Source: Limnomonas spitsbergensis
Taxonomy: Eukaryota; Chlorophyta; Chlorophyceae; Chlamydomonadales
Direction: 5' to 3'
Assembly: GCA_037349105.1 (NCBI GenBank)
Contig: JAYJMM010000036.1
Span: forward strand, 4,686,001-4,750,000
DNA length: 64,000 nt
In this document: positions 35,691 to 53,599 of the stretch, in pieces
Position numbering within the stretch: position 1 is the stretch's first letter
How the letters are laid out: each line of letters opens with the position of its first letter
Made by a program: the position numbers and the translations under genes
Notes under the pieces: model-generated
Databases searched by the model: none
Told to the model about the DNA's origin: nothing
The model's input: the letters and a program-made list of their open reading frames with translations, nothing else

Positions 35691-36347
35691 ATGAGTTTCG
35701 CTAGGCTCCGTCAAAATTCGAGTCAGCAGGTCGCCCGTGGGCGTTACCCGATCACCAGGCCGGCCCGGAGAAACCCTTCAGTAAGATTCGCTGTTTCAGG
35801 AACATGTGTTTGTGTTTGAAACTTGGCGGGTTATCTCGCGGCTCCAATGTTTTGAATTATTAAGTAAGGGATGACGTCATTAACGCACACGGCGCTGCCG
35901 CGGTCACCGCGGCCACGTGGCAATGACCGCGCGGTCACCGGCCGCAGGGAAGCACCCCTGGTGCCGCAAACTCGCAAGCTCTGACCAGTGCCGTTTTTTC
36001 TATCATACGTGCAGACATACCTTGTTGTTGCGCCAGCTCATCGCTCTGACAGCCTGTCCAGCCCAACAGAAGCAGCAGCGGTGTGCGCCCCCTTCGTAGC
36101 CCCTAGCGCCCCACTACGCCCCGCTGCCCCAATGGCAGTTGCTGCTGCCGCCCTTCTGGCCACAATCCTGATTGTGGCACCTCCTGCTGCATTTTCCTAT
36201 GAAAACACCGCGGATGCCGAGGCCATCAAGGCCCTCTACTGCCAAGACAACCCGAAGTCTGGATACTGCATCGAAGACTCATCCGGCAATCCACAGGGCT
36301 TGCCACCTGATGATCCCCTATCAAAACCTCCGAAGGACGCGGAGTGA
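35691..36347 (+). CDS. small thylakoid-lumen-type two-cysteine protein, PsbTn-like (copy 2)
   Basis: Exon 1 is 35691-35780 (ATG, donor GTAAGA) and exon 2 is 36015-36347 (acceptor ATACGTGCAG, stop TGA), phase 0, 140 aa. It starts MSFARLRQNSSQQ, parallel to MSFALNYRGG in copy 1, and has the intron at the equivalent place. Arg/Ser/Pro-rich residues are followed by a hydrophobic run MAVAAAALLATILIVAPPAAFS, ending like a lumenal signal. The mature tail of about 50 residues has AEAIKALYCQDNPKSGYC, matching the two-Cys pattern of copy 1, then a longer acidic Pro-rich end. The intron contains TGACGTCA (35872-35879) and CCACGTGG (35913-35920), which are bZIP/G-box-like palindromes. Their role there is unknown. 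Confidence 0.5.
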
Positions 36348-37170
36348 AGCCTCTGATGCATCAGCGGCAGGTACAGCTGGCATATGGAGAGCCTGGTGGC
36401 CTGGAACTGACGGACACCACCACGTCAAACTGATGCCACAATGTTTGATATCATCACGCTTGTGACTGTACTGGTGCAATGCGTTGTGAGTGCATACTAG
36501 GATTTGAATTTTTGACCTGAAGTTGATTGACATGATATTTTAAACTCCTGCCTGCTGGACACACCAGCACCATTGTCATCATCTTTAGTTTTCACTTGGC
36601 CAATGAATTATCCGGGACCATGAAATAAACGCTTGCTAATGGGCCCTGACAGTTGATCATATCATTGGCACTCGCATGCTCCTTCTTTTGACACGGGACT
36701 GTTGGCCAGAATAACCATGACTTAGTTTGATTCACTTCACTCGAACGGCATTGGCTTTTATTTCTGGCAGTATGTGCTCAGGTGTTGCTTTTGTGTTCTC
36801 AATTTTGCCGGACTGGCTTCAGTTTCAAATACCAGAACTTTACGAGCATAATTCCAAAGGTACTTCTTTAACTTCTGGGTGGCCAGTCCCGAGTCCCGGA
36901 CATCAGCTGTTTTCCAATCCATCGGCTCCAAAGAAGCATGGGATGCGTAAACCTAGCTTGACGGGGATCATTCATGCAGCCCCCCTAGGTTGATTGGTCA
37001 AACCTGCAAGGGTCCCGAGAGCAGCCTAGCAGCCCCAATTTCCGCATGTGTCTGTTATATTTGGTCGTAAGTAGTTGAAATCTAAACAATTTAGGTCATT
37101 CATTTCTTCTTAGTCACTTGCGTCACTTAAGAGGTGTAACGTTATTGACTACGAAAAGTCAAAAACGTTA
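36348..37170. other. intergenic, nothing recognised
   Basis: The 3' flank of the second PsbTn-like gene up to the next transposon terminal motif. The 88-residue open frame at 36727-36993 has no recognisable feature. Confidence 0.4.
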
Positions 37171-37171
37171 A

Positions 37172-37215
37172 ACCTATGGGCCCGCTGAAAGCTCAGCTGC
37201 GTGGGCGCCCAACTG
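37172..37215 (+). repeat. transposon terminal motif copy
   Basis: GGGCCCGCTGAAAGCTCAGC then TGCGTGGGCGCCCAACTGT, a variant of the motif ending the elements at 39626 and 40443. It is followed by the same A/G-rich GGGAGAAAAGAAG stretch. Confidence 0.75.
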
Positions 37216-37496
37216 TACAGAAGGGAGAAAAGAAGACAATAAAAGAAAGAGAGGGGGAGAGGAACAAAAGGAGAGGCCGGGAAAGCAGAAAATACCAAGT
37301 CCGACACCTGAGTTCCACTGGTGACTAGCCCTCAACGAAGCCTTTGAGAAAAGAAAAGTCCACAAAAGCAAGCGCCCCTGCTTGCCCGCGATCAGGAGGG
37401 AGAAGAGACTAAAGAAACTAAAAAGGGGGTAAAAACCAATAACAAAATGAAAGGATCAAAAGGGAAGGCCAGAGAGGCAAACGACACCGGCGCCTC

Positions 37497-39614
37497 AGAA
37501 TCCCTGGAGACTAACCCTCAACAATGCCCACAGCACAGTCCACAAAAGCATGTGCATTCCAGCCCTGCTCAGCCTGATACAGCTGGTGGAAGTAAGTGGC
37601 AGTGCCCGGAGGACCTGCCCACCCCTGCTCCCGTAACTGCTCCCTGACACTAGGGCACTGGAAGCACAAATGTGGCGCATCCTCCACCTGGTCTCTATCC
37701 CCCCGTGCCCAACACCGCTGGTAGCAGCGTGCCTCTCGCCGCTGACCGTTGCGCCGTACTCTGGTATCAGCCGTGCTGATCTAGTCGCAAATTTATGCGC
37801 ACACAAGCACACTACCTTTGGCCAGTGCGGCTCTGGGCTTGCGCCAGCACGGCATTCGCCGTGGACTGGAACCAGGCGCGGTAGGTCGCCGCAGATCTGT
37901 GCTCGGTAGTAGGGTCCCTGGGGACCCCACCGCCGCTGGCGTCCAGCCGTGCTTGCTCGTAGGCTGCGTCAACGAGAGCCAACACATTTGTGACGGTTAG
38001 ATGCTGTAGGGCAGCTGCTGCCTCGTGCAAGGTGGGGGTGGCTATCCCCCGCTCCAGCACCTCTAATGCACCCAGCAGATCAGAGCACCAGGTGCGGCCG
38101 CCAGTGCCCTGGCTGACTGCAAGCTGCATATCTGCTGCCATGGCTTGAGCCATGAGAGGGCTGTATTGCTGTGCCGCCGGTGTCACCGCTGCATTGTAGA
38201 AGCGGAGGATATGGGTCCACCAGTCTCGCTGTAGTGGCTGGAGCTGCAGCTCTCTCAAGACTCCCCAACTGGCGGCTGATGCAGGTAGCCCCGCAGCCTG
38301 GCGTAGGTGCTGAAGCAAGCTGGACTGCATTTTGACGGAGAGACATTGCCGCGGCCGAAGGTGGCTGGTGGCCCATACCACGTCGCCACAGTTGGCCACA
38401 GGCGCTGCGTACACAGCTGCCAACCTGATGCGGGTTGGAAGATGGCGCCTGAGGCCCACCTTGGCTGCCATGCGGCGAACGCGGTGCAGCGCGGCAGCCA
38501 AAGGTGCCTCTCTACTCTCCATGGCCCTCTTCAGGCCGCCGCTTTCGTGCTGAGTGATGCCCAAGAACTTGAATTCTTGGACACGCTTTAACACGGCACG
38601 GTCAGGGCCGTAAACGCAAACATGGGCTGGCTGTCGGCGCTGCGCTGCTAAGCGGCTGCCAAACCCCATGATCTCTGTCTTACTAACATTGACTCGAAGC
38701 TGTTTATGTGCCGCATACTCATGCAAGGCATCAAGCATGCGCTGCAGCCCTGTTGGGGTGCGGGCTAGCAGGGAGAAGTCGTCCGCATACAGCAGGCAGC
38801 GTAGCTGTCGCCCCGCCTGCAGCTCAATGCCCTCTGCCGGGCACTTGGCTGCGCGCATGGCCGGCAGGTCACTGAGGTAAAGGCTAAAGAGCAGGGGGCT
38901 CAGGGGGCAGCCCTGCTTGATGTCTCTGGTGTAAGGCACAGGACCAGTGCACTTGTGGCCGTCAGTGAGCGTGTAAACTGCACCGGCATAAAGCGCTTGC
39001 ACCGCGCGTAACAGGCATGCAGGCATGTGAAGATGCTCGCATAAATGCCGCCATAGCTGCTCCTGGGGCACGCTGTCATAGGCCTTTGTGAAGTCCACAA
39101 AGGCCACATCCAGCTTGCCACGGCATGCAGCTGCCCGTTGAGCATGGACTGCATGCCTGAGGAGGAAAGCAGCCTGGAGCGTGCTACGGCGCTGTTGAAA
39201 ACCAAACTGCTCAGGAGGGACTTGGCCGTGCAATCGCGCCCACTCATCAGTGATGGCAGTGAGCATGCTGGTATACAGCCGGTAAAGCACGCTAGTGATG
39301 GCGATGGGCCGATAATTACCGGGATCAAGGGGGTCGCCCTTTTTGTAAACAGGCTGAATCCTGACTGGCTGCCAGGCACTAGGCATTCCCCCCGCACCGC
39401 CATCGCACTCAACCAGTCTTGCAGCAGATCCCTCAGCACGTGCCGTTGCTCCCCCTCTGAATCGTCCTCTACCATAACCACTTACGAAAAGTATTTTGTT
39501 AAGAACGGTGCATACCTTCTGGGCCCTGCTGAACGCTTTGCCGCGTGGGGCTGGTAGAGAATGACTTGGCTCAATTCCAGAGACCATGCACAGCCAGGAC
39601 CATGATGTGGCCAT
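37497..39614 (-). mobile_element. LINE-type retrotransposon, 5' incomplete
   Basis: The reverse-transcriptase frame (37812-39614) is followed, after a frame change near 37812, by about 315 bp coding a Cys/His cluster (RCYQRCWARGD, then H and CFQCP), like the zinc-binding tail after the polymerase in many LINEs. No endonuclease was recognised upstream. Related copies are at 51250-53120 and, as fragments, 34340-34940 and 59783-60287. Confidence 0.85.
37812..39614 (-). CDS. reverse transcriptase (RVT_1) of a LINE
   Basis: A 600-residue open frame. Polymerase motifs run in order: KKGDPLDPGNYRPIA (about 91-105), QFGFQQRRSTLQAAF (about 136-150), the first catalytic Asp in VAFVDFTKAYDSV (170-182), KQGCPLSPLLFSLYLSDL (233-250) and the YADD box (276-279). 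Then KTEIMGFG and QEFKFLGI follow, the thumb-side motifs. The first 80 or so residues do not look polymerase-like and probably arise from flanking sequence. The enzyme would copy element RNA at a nicked target. The frame itself is intact, but the element lacks an endonuclease and its zinc-binding tail is out of frame, so it is probably inactive. Confidence 0.9.
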   Translation of the reverse strand: MATSWSWLCMVSGIEPSHSLPAPRGKAFSRAQKVCTVLNKILFVSGYGRGRFRGGATARAEGSAARLVECDGGAGGMPSAWQPVRIQPVYKKGDPLDPGNYRPIAITSVLYRLYTSMLTAITDEWARLHGQVPPEQFGFQQRRSTLQAAFLLRHAVHAQRAAACRGKLDVAFVDFTKAYDSVPQEQLWRHLCEHLHMPACLLRAVQALYAGAVYTLTDGHKCTGPVPYTRDIKQGCPLSPLLFSLYLSDLPAMRAAKCPAEGIELQAGRQLRCLLYADDFSLLARTPTGLQRMLDALHEYAAHKQLRVNVSKTEIMGFGSRLAAQRRQPAHVCVYGPDRAVLKRVQEFKFLGITQHESGGLKRAMESREAPLAAALHRVRRMAAKVGLRRHLPTRIRLAAVYAAPVANCGDVVWATSHLRPRQCLSVKMQSSLLQHLRQAAGLPASAASWGVLRELQLQPLQRDWWTHILRFYNAAVTPAAQQYSPLMAQAMAADMQLAVSQGTGGRTWCSDLLGALEVLERGIATPTLHEAAAALQHLTVTNVLALVDAAYEQARLDASGGGVPRDPTTEHRSAATYRAWFQSTANAVLAQAQSRTGQR

Positions 39615-39625
39615 GCCGTCCTCGT

Positions 39626-40354
39626 GTCAATGACATTACACCTATGGGCCCTGCTCAAAAAGGCTCGGCCGCGTGGGCGCCCAAATGTCCCGTTGGAAGA
39701 AAAGGAACGGAAGGTAAGAGGGAAAGAAGGAGAAGAACACAAAGAGAAAGTAATACCCCCCCCCCCCCCCCCAAAAGGAAAAGGCAGCCCGAAGTATCTT
39801 TGCCCCTCTCAAGCCTATTCCCCAAGAAGGCAAAGAAAAACAACAAATCCTCGTTTGTGAGGGGACAGGAGCATGGACCCCGGCGATCTAGACAGGGGGA
39901 GAGAGAAGATCGTGTGGCGGCTTCGATCTCTCAACCTTTGGGTGTGAATGCCACCAAAACAAAAAGAATTTTGCTTTGTGTCAGTGGGATTCGGCCCTTG
40001 CCCCCGAATCCTGTTAAAGGACCCTGTAAACCTTGCGTCCTAAAGAAATCGAACAACCCTTGAAGTAGCACTTACCATCCAGCCCGCATCCTTGGCATCT
40101 CCCGGATCCATCTTGCTTGCACCTGCAGGCATGCAACCTGGCTCACAACACATGGCAGCTGTGAAGATGTGACACCACTGGCTTGATCAGCCGAAGCAAC
40201 CCCTGGCCTCTCTGCACTTGACAACCTGCCTTTCTCCTTTGTGTTCTTCTCCTTCATTCTCTCTTACCTTGAGTTTCTTTTCTTCCATCGGGACAGTTGG
40301 GCGCCCATGTGTTCGAGCCTTTTTGAGCAGGGCCCAGAGCGTTGTGTCATTGAC
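39626..40354. mobile_element. non-autonomous inverted-repeat element, 729 bp
   Basis: The ends are inverted copies of a 100- to 130-bp terminus: GTCAATGACATTACACC, then GGGCCCTGCTCAAAAAGGCT, CGGCCGCGTGGGCGCCCAA, TGTCCCGTTGGAAGAAAAG and an A/G-rich run. The right end reads the reverse complement (TTGAGCAGGGCCC to GTGTCATTGAC). The inside has no transposase. It does contain a GGCGGCTTCGATCTCTCAAC segment found again inverted at about 59210. Confidence 0.75.
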
Positions 40355-40442
40355 TTGGCAACCTGTCGAGTCCATGCCTTTATGGTACCTTTGTATGTCC
40401 ACTAAGGGAAGAAGCATCGGCTGAAGCAACTGCTGCTCATAG

Positions 40443-40900
40443 GTCAATGACGTTACACCTCTGGGCCCTGCTCAAAAAGGCTCGGCCACGTGAGCGCAGA
40501 AGTCAAAGGGGCAGAAAAAGAGGAAAAGGGCTGCTGTTCATAGGTGGGCTGTTTTTGTTACGCATTCCATCTGGTTTGTGCCTCCCCTCATTTGTGGATT
40601 CATGCCCCGTGTGCCTTACTCACAGAAATTGGACTGAAAACAGATCTCGGCGTCTGCAAAATCTGTCCTTGTGTTCCTAGGAATGCTCGCAAATCTGCAA
40701 TATAATACCAGCATCACTCTATTTGAGAGCTAGTCTCTAGTGGAACTCAGGTGTTGGACTTGGTCTTCTTTGCCTTTCCGGCCTCTCCATTTGTTCCTTT
40801 CCCCCTCTCTTCCTTTTAGTTCCTTCTTTACTCCCTTCTGAACAGTTGGGCGCCCACGCGGCCGAGCTTTAAGCGGGCCCAGAGGTGTTACGTTATTGAC
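40443..40900. mobile_element. non-autonomous inverted-repeat element, 458 bp
   Basis: The left end GTCAATGACGTTACACCTCT with GGGCCCTGCTCAAAAAGGCT is matched by an inverted right end (GAACAGTTGGGCGCCCACGC to GTTACGTTATTGAC). Same family as the neighbour 88 bp to the left. No coding capacity. Confidence 0.75.
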
Positions 40901-41039
40901 TCTAATTGAGAGCACTTCCACCGACCCTGATCAGAAGCTATGAAGGCTAACATATATTGGGTGAATAAAGGTGCACTTGAAAAGCTTTGTGTCCACACTC
41001 TCCGATCACAGAAAGCCAAGCATGACGGGTAGCCATAGA

Positions 41040-41118
41040 ATCAACATGCACATTGTCACTCGAGAAAAAGGCACCGCCCATACAAAACGGTGTTCTATCC
41101 ATTGAGTTACCACTTATA
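41040..41118 (-). other. tRNA-like relic
   Basis: The reverse strand reads GGTAACTCAATGGATAGAAC, very like a tRNA D arm (TAGCTCAATGGATAGAGC). An ACCG...CGGT stem-like region and CTCGAGTGACAA in the T-arm position follow. Stems are imperfect, so this is a decayed tRNA or tRNA-derived element. Confidence 0.3.
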
Positions 41119-41119
41119 C

Positions 41120-41975
41120 ACACATTTAAAGGGATGCCATTTATTTGAGACTCCATCTTCCAAGTCATGTACAGATTCCACTGCCACTACAGCCCTTCTA
41201 ATCACCCAGCAATCCCTGCATATTTAATCCACCTCCAAGGCTCATCCACTGTAATTTGCGTCATTGTCCTGCCGGGGCGACCTGCGTCTAGAGGCCTGCC
41301 TGGGGAAGGTGACTCACAAGAGGGTCCCCTTCGGTTATGGAAAAGCCAAAGGCGAGAGTGTCCCCCCCAAAAGGTCTGCATGGTCTTTTAGCAAAAAACA
41401 CACACAAGCAGGCCATTCATGGGGGAGATAAAAACTTACCACATCACTGCTACCCCTGTGCACTGCTGAGAGTCGACCTCATCGAGGGCAGTAAAAAGGG
41501 ATCAGATCATATAGAACGTGGACACTAGGTTCAAGAGGAAGGTTAAACACAATTTTGCCCTCAGCTGTGATTTGTCATGGACATTCGAGGCTTAGGGTTC
41601 ATGAAAAAGCCGCCACCCTTTCCTCTGTGCCAATCTCAGACCCCCTGGAACATTGTTGACATGCCACACTCTGCTGCCGCTGCTGCATCTGCTGGTGCCT
41701 AGTGGCATGAAAGTGGTATCCTAAGCGATGCACAGCAAGCATGCGTGATGCATTGAGGCAAGCTGCGGCCTCTCCACCACATGTATGAAAAATAAGTCAC
41801 GGAAACAGGGGGGGTCATGAAATCATGTTAGTCACGTATAGAAAGCTCGTCACTGCTGCAGCAGCTGATGCCTGGTGGCATTCATGTGGTACCGCAACAG
41901 CTGCACAACGAAGACACGCGATGCATTGAAGCTAGATGCAGCTGTTACCGCATCAAGTCACGCACACCAGCCTCA
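41120..41975. other. 3' flank of the kinase gene, nothing recognised
   Basis: No gene could be supported. Short open frames on both strands lack motifs. Confidence 0.4.
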
Positions 41976-50519
<8,544 letters not shown>

Positions 50520-51249
50520 TGTGGTCCTGCAAGGAGGCACTGCCGAGACAAAGGGATTACCAGCGACGCGGTGGCATCAGGGATGGAAAGGTATTCATTC
50601 AAATGGCATATTGTATCAAGTTTGCCTCTGAGTCTGAGTTAAGCTAGTGGCCAATCGCGATGATAATTCAGTGAGGTATTTCACCGGGAGTACGGCACTA
50701 GATCTGCTCTGACGAGATGGCGAGCGCAAGCATGCGCATGCGACTCGCGCGGAGTTCCCTTAATTTGTCCAGATAATCATTGAAGCGTCGTTGAAGCGGT
50801 TCTCAATCATGTTTGCACCCGGGCCTACGGGAGCTGAGATTTCGGAAGTTGGGACAAGGGGGCCTCACCCGTTCAAACACTCTTCTTCTCCTTGCGCAGC
50901 ACTGGAAATCTCAGGACCCGGAAGACCCGGGTGCAAACACAACTGAGAACCGCTATTATGTCTTGAGTTCATGACTCTCATGATTCCTGGGGGGGGGGAT
51001 GTCTGCACACAGCCTCCATGATGGAGGACACTGGCTTCCTGCATAACAGGTATGAGAGTGATGTTCCAATTCATGCATCAATGATCAATCTTCAAGGGCA
51101 GGGGACCTTCTCAATACCTTATCCTTTTCTATATAATGGGGGAGAAATACTTTCCTTCTCTTTTGTGTTCCTCTCTTTCTGTCCACTCCCCCTTGCCTCA
51201 AGTTCCTTCTCCCAAACTTCACTGTTGGGCCCCCACCGATTGCTGGGAT
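50520..51249. promoter_or_regulatory. upstream region of the kinase gene with a long inverted repeat
   Basis: The 5' side of the kinase (reading leftwards). It contains imperfect inverted arms 50795-50843 and 50905-50954, about 49 bp each, about 85% paired by eye (AGCGGTTCTCA, GTTTGCACCCGGG, CTGAGATTTC). The arms could be a small inverted-repeat element or a promoter structure. No TATA box was identified. Confidence 0.45.
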
Positions 51250-53120
51250 GTCTTACAAATGGTGGGGCAGTTGTAGCGGCATTTATGCGAGTTCTTTCAC
51301 ATGCCTTTTACGCGCTGTGCAGGCGCTTAATGCCGGTGCAGTTTATACGCTAAGAGATGGCCACAAGCGCACTGGTCCTGTGCCTTGCACCAGAGGCATC
51401 ATGCAGGGCTGTCATATGAGCCCTCTGCTCTTTAGTCCATTTCTCAGCGACCTGCCGGCCATGCTCCCTGCCAAGTGCCCGGCAGAGGGCATTGCACCAC
51501 AGGCGGGGCGACAGCTACGCTGCCTGCTGTATGCGGACGACCTCTCCCTGCTAGCCCGCACCCCAACAGGGCTGCAGGGCATGCTTGATGCCCTTCATGG
51601 GTATGCGGCAGATACACAGCTTCAGGTCTTCGTCAGCAAGACAGAGATCATGGAGTTTGGCAGCCACTTAGCAGCGCAGCGCCGACAGCCAGTCCATGTA
51701 TGCGTGTACATCCCTGACCGCGCAGCGCTGAAGCGTGTCCAAGAATTCAAGTTCTTGGGCATCATTCAGCACGAGCGCGGCAGTTTGAAGAGGGCCATGC
51801 TAGTTAGAGAGGCGCCTTTGGCTGCCGCGCTGCACCGCATTTGCCGCATGGCCGTCAGGGTGTGCCTAAGGCTCCATCTACCAGCACGCATCAGGTTGGC
51901 AGCTGTTACGCAGAGCCTGCGGCCAACTACGGCGACGTGTTGTGGGCCACCAGCCAACTCCGGCCGCTGCGATGTTTCCACAGCAAGATGCAGTCCAGCC
52001 TGCCTTAACAATGGCGCAGGCTGCAGGGCTACCTGCATCAGCCGCCAGCTGGGAGGCCCTGCAGATCCAGCCATTACAGTGAGTTGGTGGACCCATATCC
52101 TCCGCTTCTACAATGCAGCGGTGGCACCGGCAGCACAGCAAGACAGCCTTCTAATGGCTGAAGCCATGGCAGCAGATATGCAGCTTGCAGTCAACCAGGG
52201 CACTGGAGGACACACCCGGTGCTCTGATCTGCTAGGTGCACTGGAGGAGCTGTACCAGGGCAGACATCGTTGGGAGGCTCTGCCTTTTGTTGAGGACGTG
52301 GTACCGTATACTTTGTTGAGGGCTAATTTGCTGTCTCTATTTTGCCTCCTTGGGGACTGGATCTTTCCGTTTTTGTCTCTCTCTTGCTTTCTCTCCTCTG
52401 CAGTTTTTTTGCAGAGGGCTAGTAGGCTCGTCAGGGGCGGGGATCCTTTGGTAAGCCTTTCCATTTCTGGAGGGGGTGCTCTTGTTTGTCCTTTGTGCTC
52501 CTCTCTGTCTTTGCTCTTGCCTTAATTTCCTTTCCTTCTTCCTCCCAACGAGACAGTTGGGCGCCCACGAGGCCGAGCCTATTTCAGCAGGGCCCAAAGG
52601 TGTAACGTCATTGACTGGAGGAGCTGGAACGGGGGCAGCCGCCCATAAATTGCATGCGACAAGAGCTGCCCTACAGCGCCTACCCGTCACAGAAGTTTTG
52701 GCACTCGTTGACGCAGCCTACGAGCAGGTGCAGCTGGACGCAAGCGGCGGGGGGGCCCCAGGGACCCTACCACCGAGCACAGGTCTGCGGCGACCTACCG
52801 CGCCTGGTTTTAGCCCACGGCGTGCGCCGTGCTGCTTGCGCAAGCCCGGATCCGCAGCAGCACGAGGGAGTGTGCTTGTGTGCGCACAAATTTGCGACTG
52901 CGGCTCGGCGTGATCAGCACGGCTGACACCAGAGGACGGCGCAGCGGTCAGCGGCGAGAGGCACGCTGCTGCCAACGATGCTGGATAAGGGGTGATGGTC
53001 AGCATGTAGAGGATGCACTACATGCTTGCTTCCAGTGCCCTAGTGTCAGGGAGCACTTAGAGGAGCGGGGGTGGGCAGGTCCACTGGGCGGTGCTACAAA
53101 CTTCCACCAGTTGTAACAGG
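51250..53120 (+). mobile_element. second LINE copy, 5'-truncated and interrupted
   Basis: This matches the LINE at 37497-39614 from the middle of the polymerase domain onward. 51255-52258 codes LLYADDLSLLARTPTGLQ and the thumb region. 52614-53117 resumes with ALQRLPVTEVLALVDAAYEQ and the Cys/His tail. 52259-52613 is foreign and ends in the inverted terminal motif (GACAGTTGGGCGCCCACGAG to AACGTCATTGAC). Frameshifts near 51930, 52000 and 52850 kill the frame. The 5' half of the polymerase is absent. Confidence 0.85.
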
Positions 53121-53264
53121 CCGAGCAGGGGTGGGATGCACTTGCTTGTGGACGATGTAGGCATTGTTGAGGGCTAGTTTCTAGAGGAGCTGAGGTGTTG
53201 GACTTGTTTACCTTTCCGGCCTTGCCTCTTTTTTCTCTTCTTTTTAGTTTCCTCTTTTCTTACT

Positions 53265-53360
53265 TCTGAACAGTAGGGGGGGCCATGCGGCCAAGCCCTC
53301 TTGAGCCAATGACATTACACCTCTGGGCCGCATGGGCACCCAACTGTCCCGTTGGAAGAA
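53265..53360. repeat. back-to-back inverted transposon termini
   Basis: A left half (TTCTGAACAGTAGGGGGGGC to CTTGAGCC) directly abuts AATGACATTACACCTCTGGG and CCGCATGGGCACCCAACTG. So two termini face each other, as at 30307-30397. Repeated at 60432-60530 in the second tandem copy. Confidence 0.7.
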
Positions 53361-53599
53361 AAAAAACTTAAGGTAAGAGGGAAAGAAGGAGAAGAAAGCA
53401 AAGGAGAAAGAAATACCCCCCCCAAAAAGGAAAAGGCAGCCCGAAGTATCTTTGCCCCTCTTAAGCCTAGTCCCCAATAAGGCAAAGAAAAGCAACAAAC
53501 CTTCTTGAGCGTGGCCCAAGGGTGTGACTGACAAATGGGGAGGAGGGTCCCTTACTTACCCCCTACCAACAGAGGTTTGACCTAGGGAATCCACAGGAT

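Noticed and set aside
39545..40063. 172-residue plus-strand frame
   Set aside because: It lies across a transposon terminus; the KGSAAWAPKCPVGRKG phrase is the motif translated.
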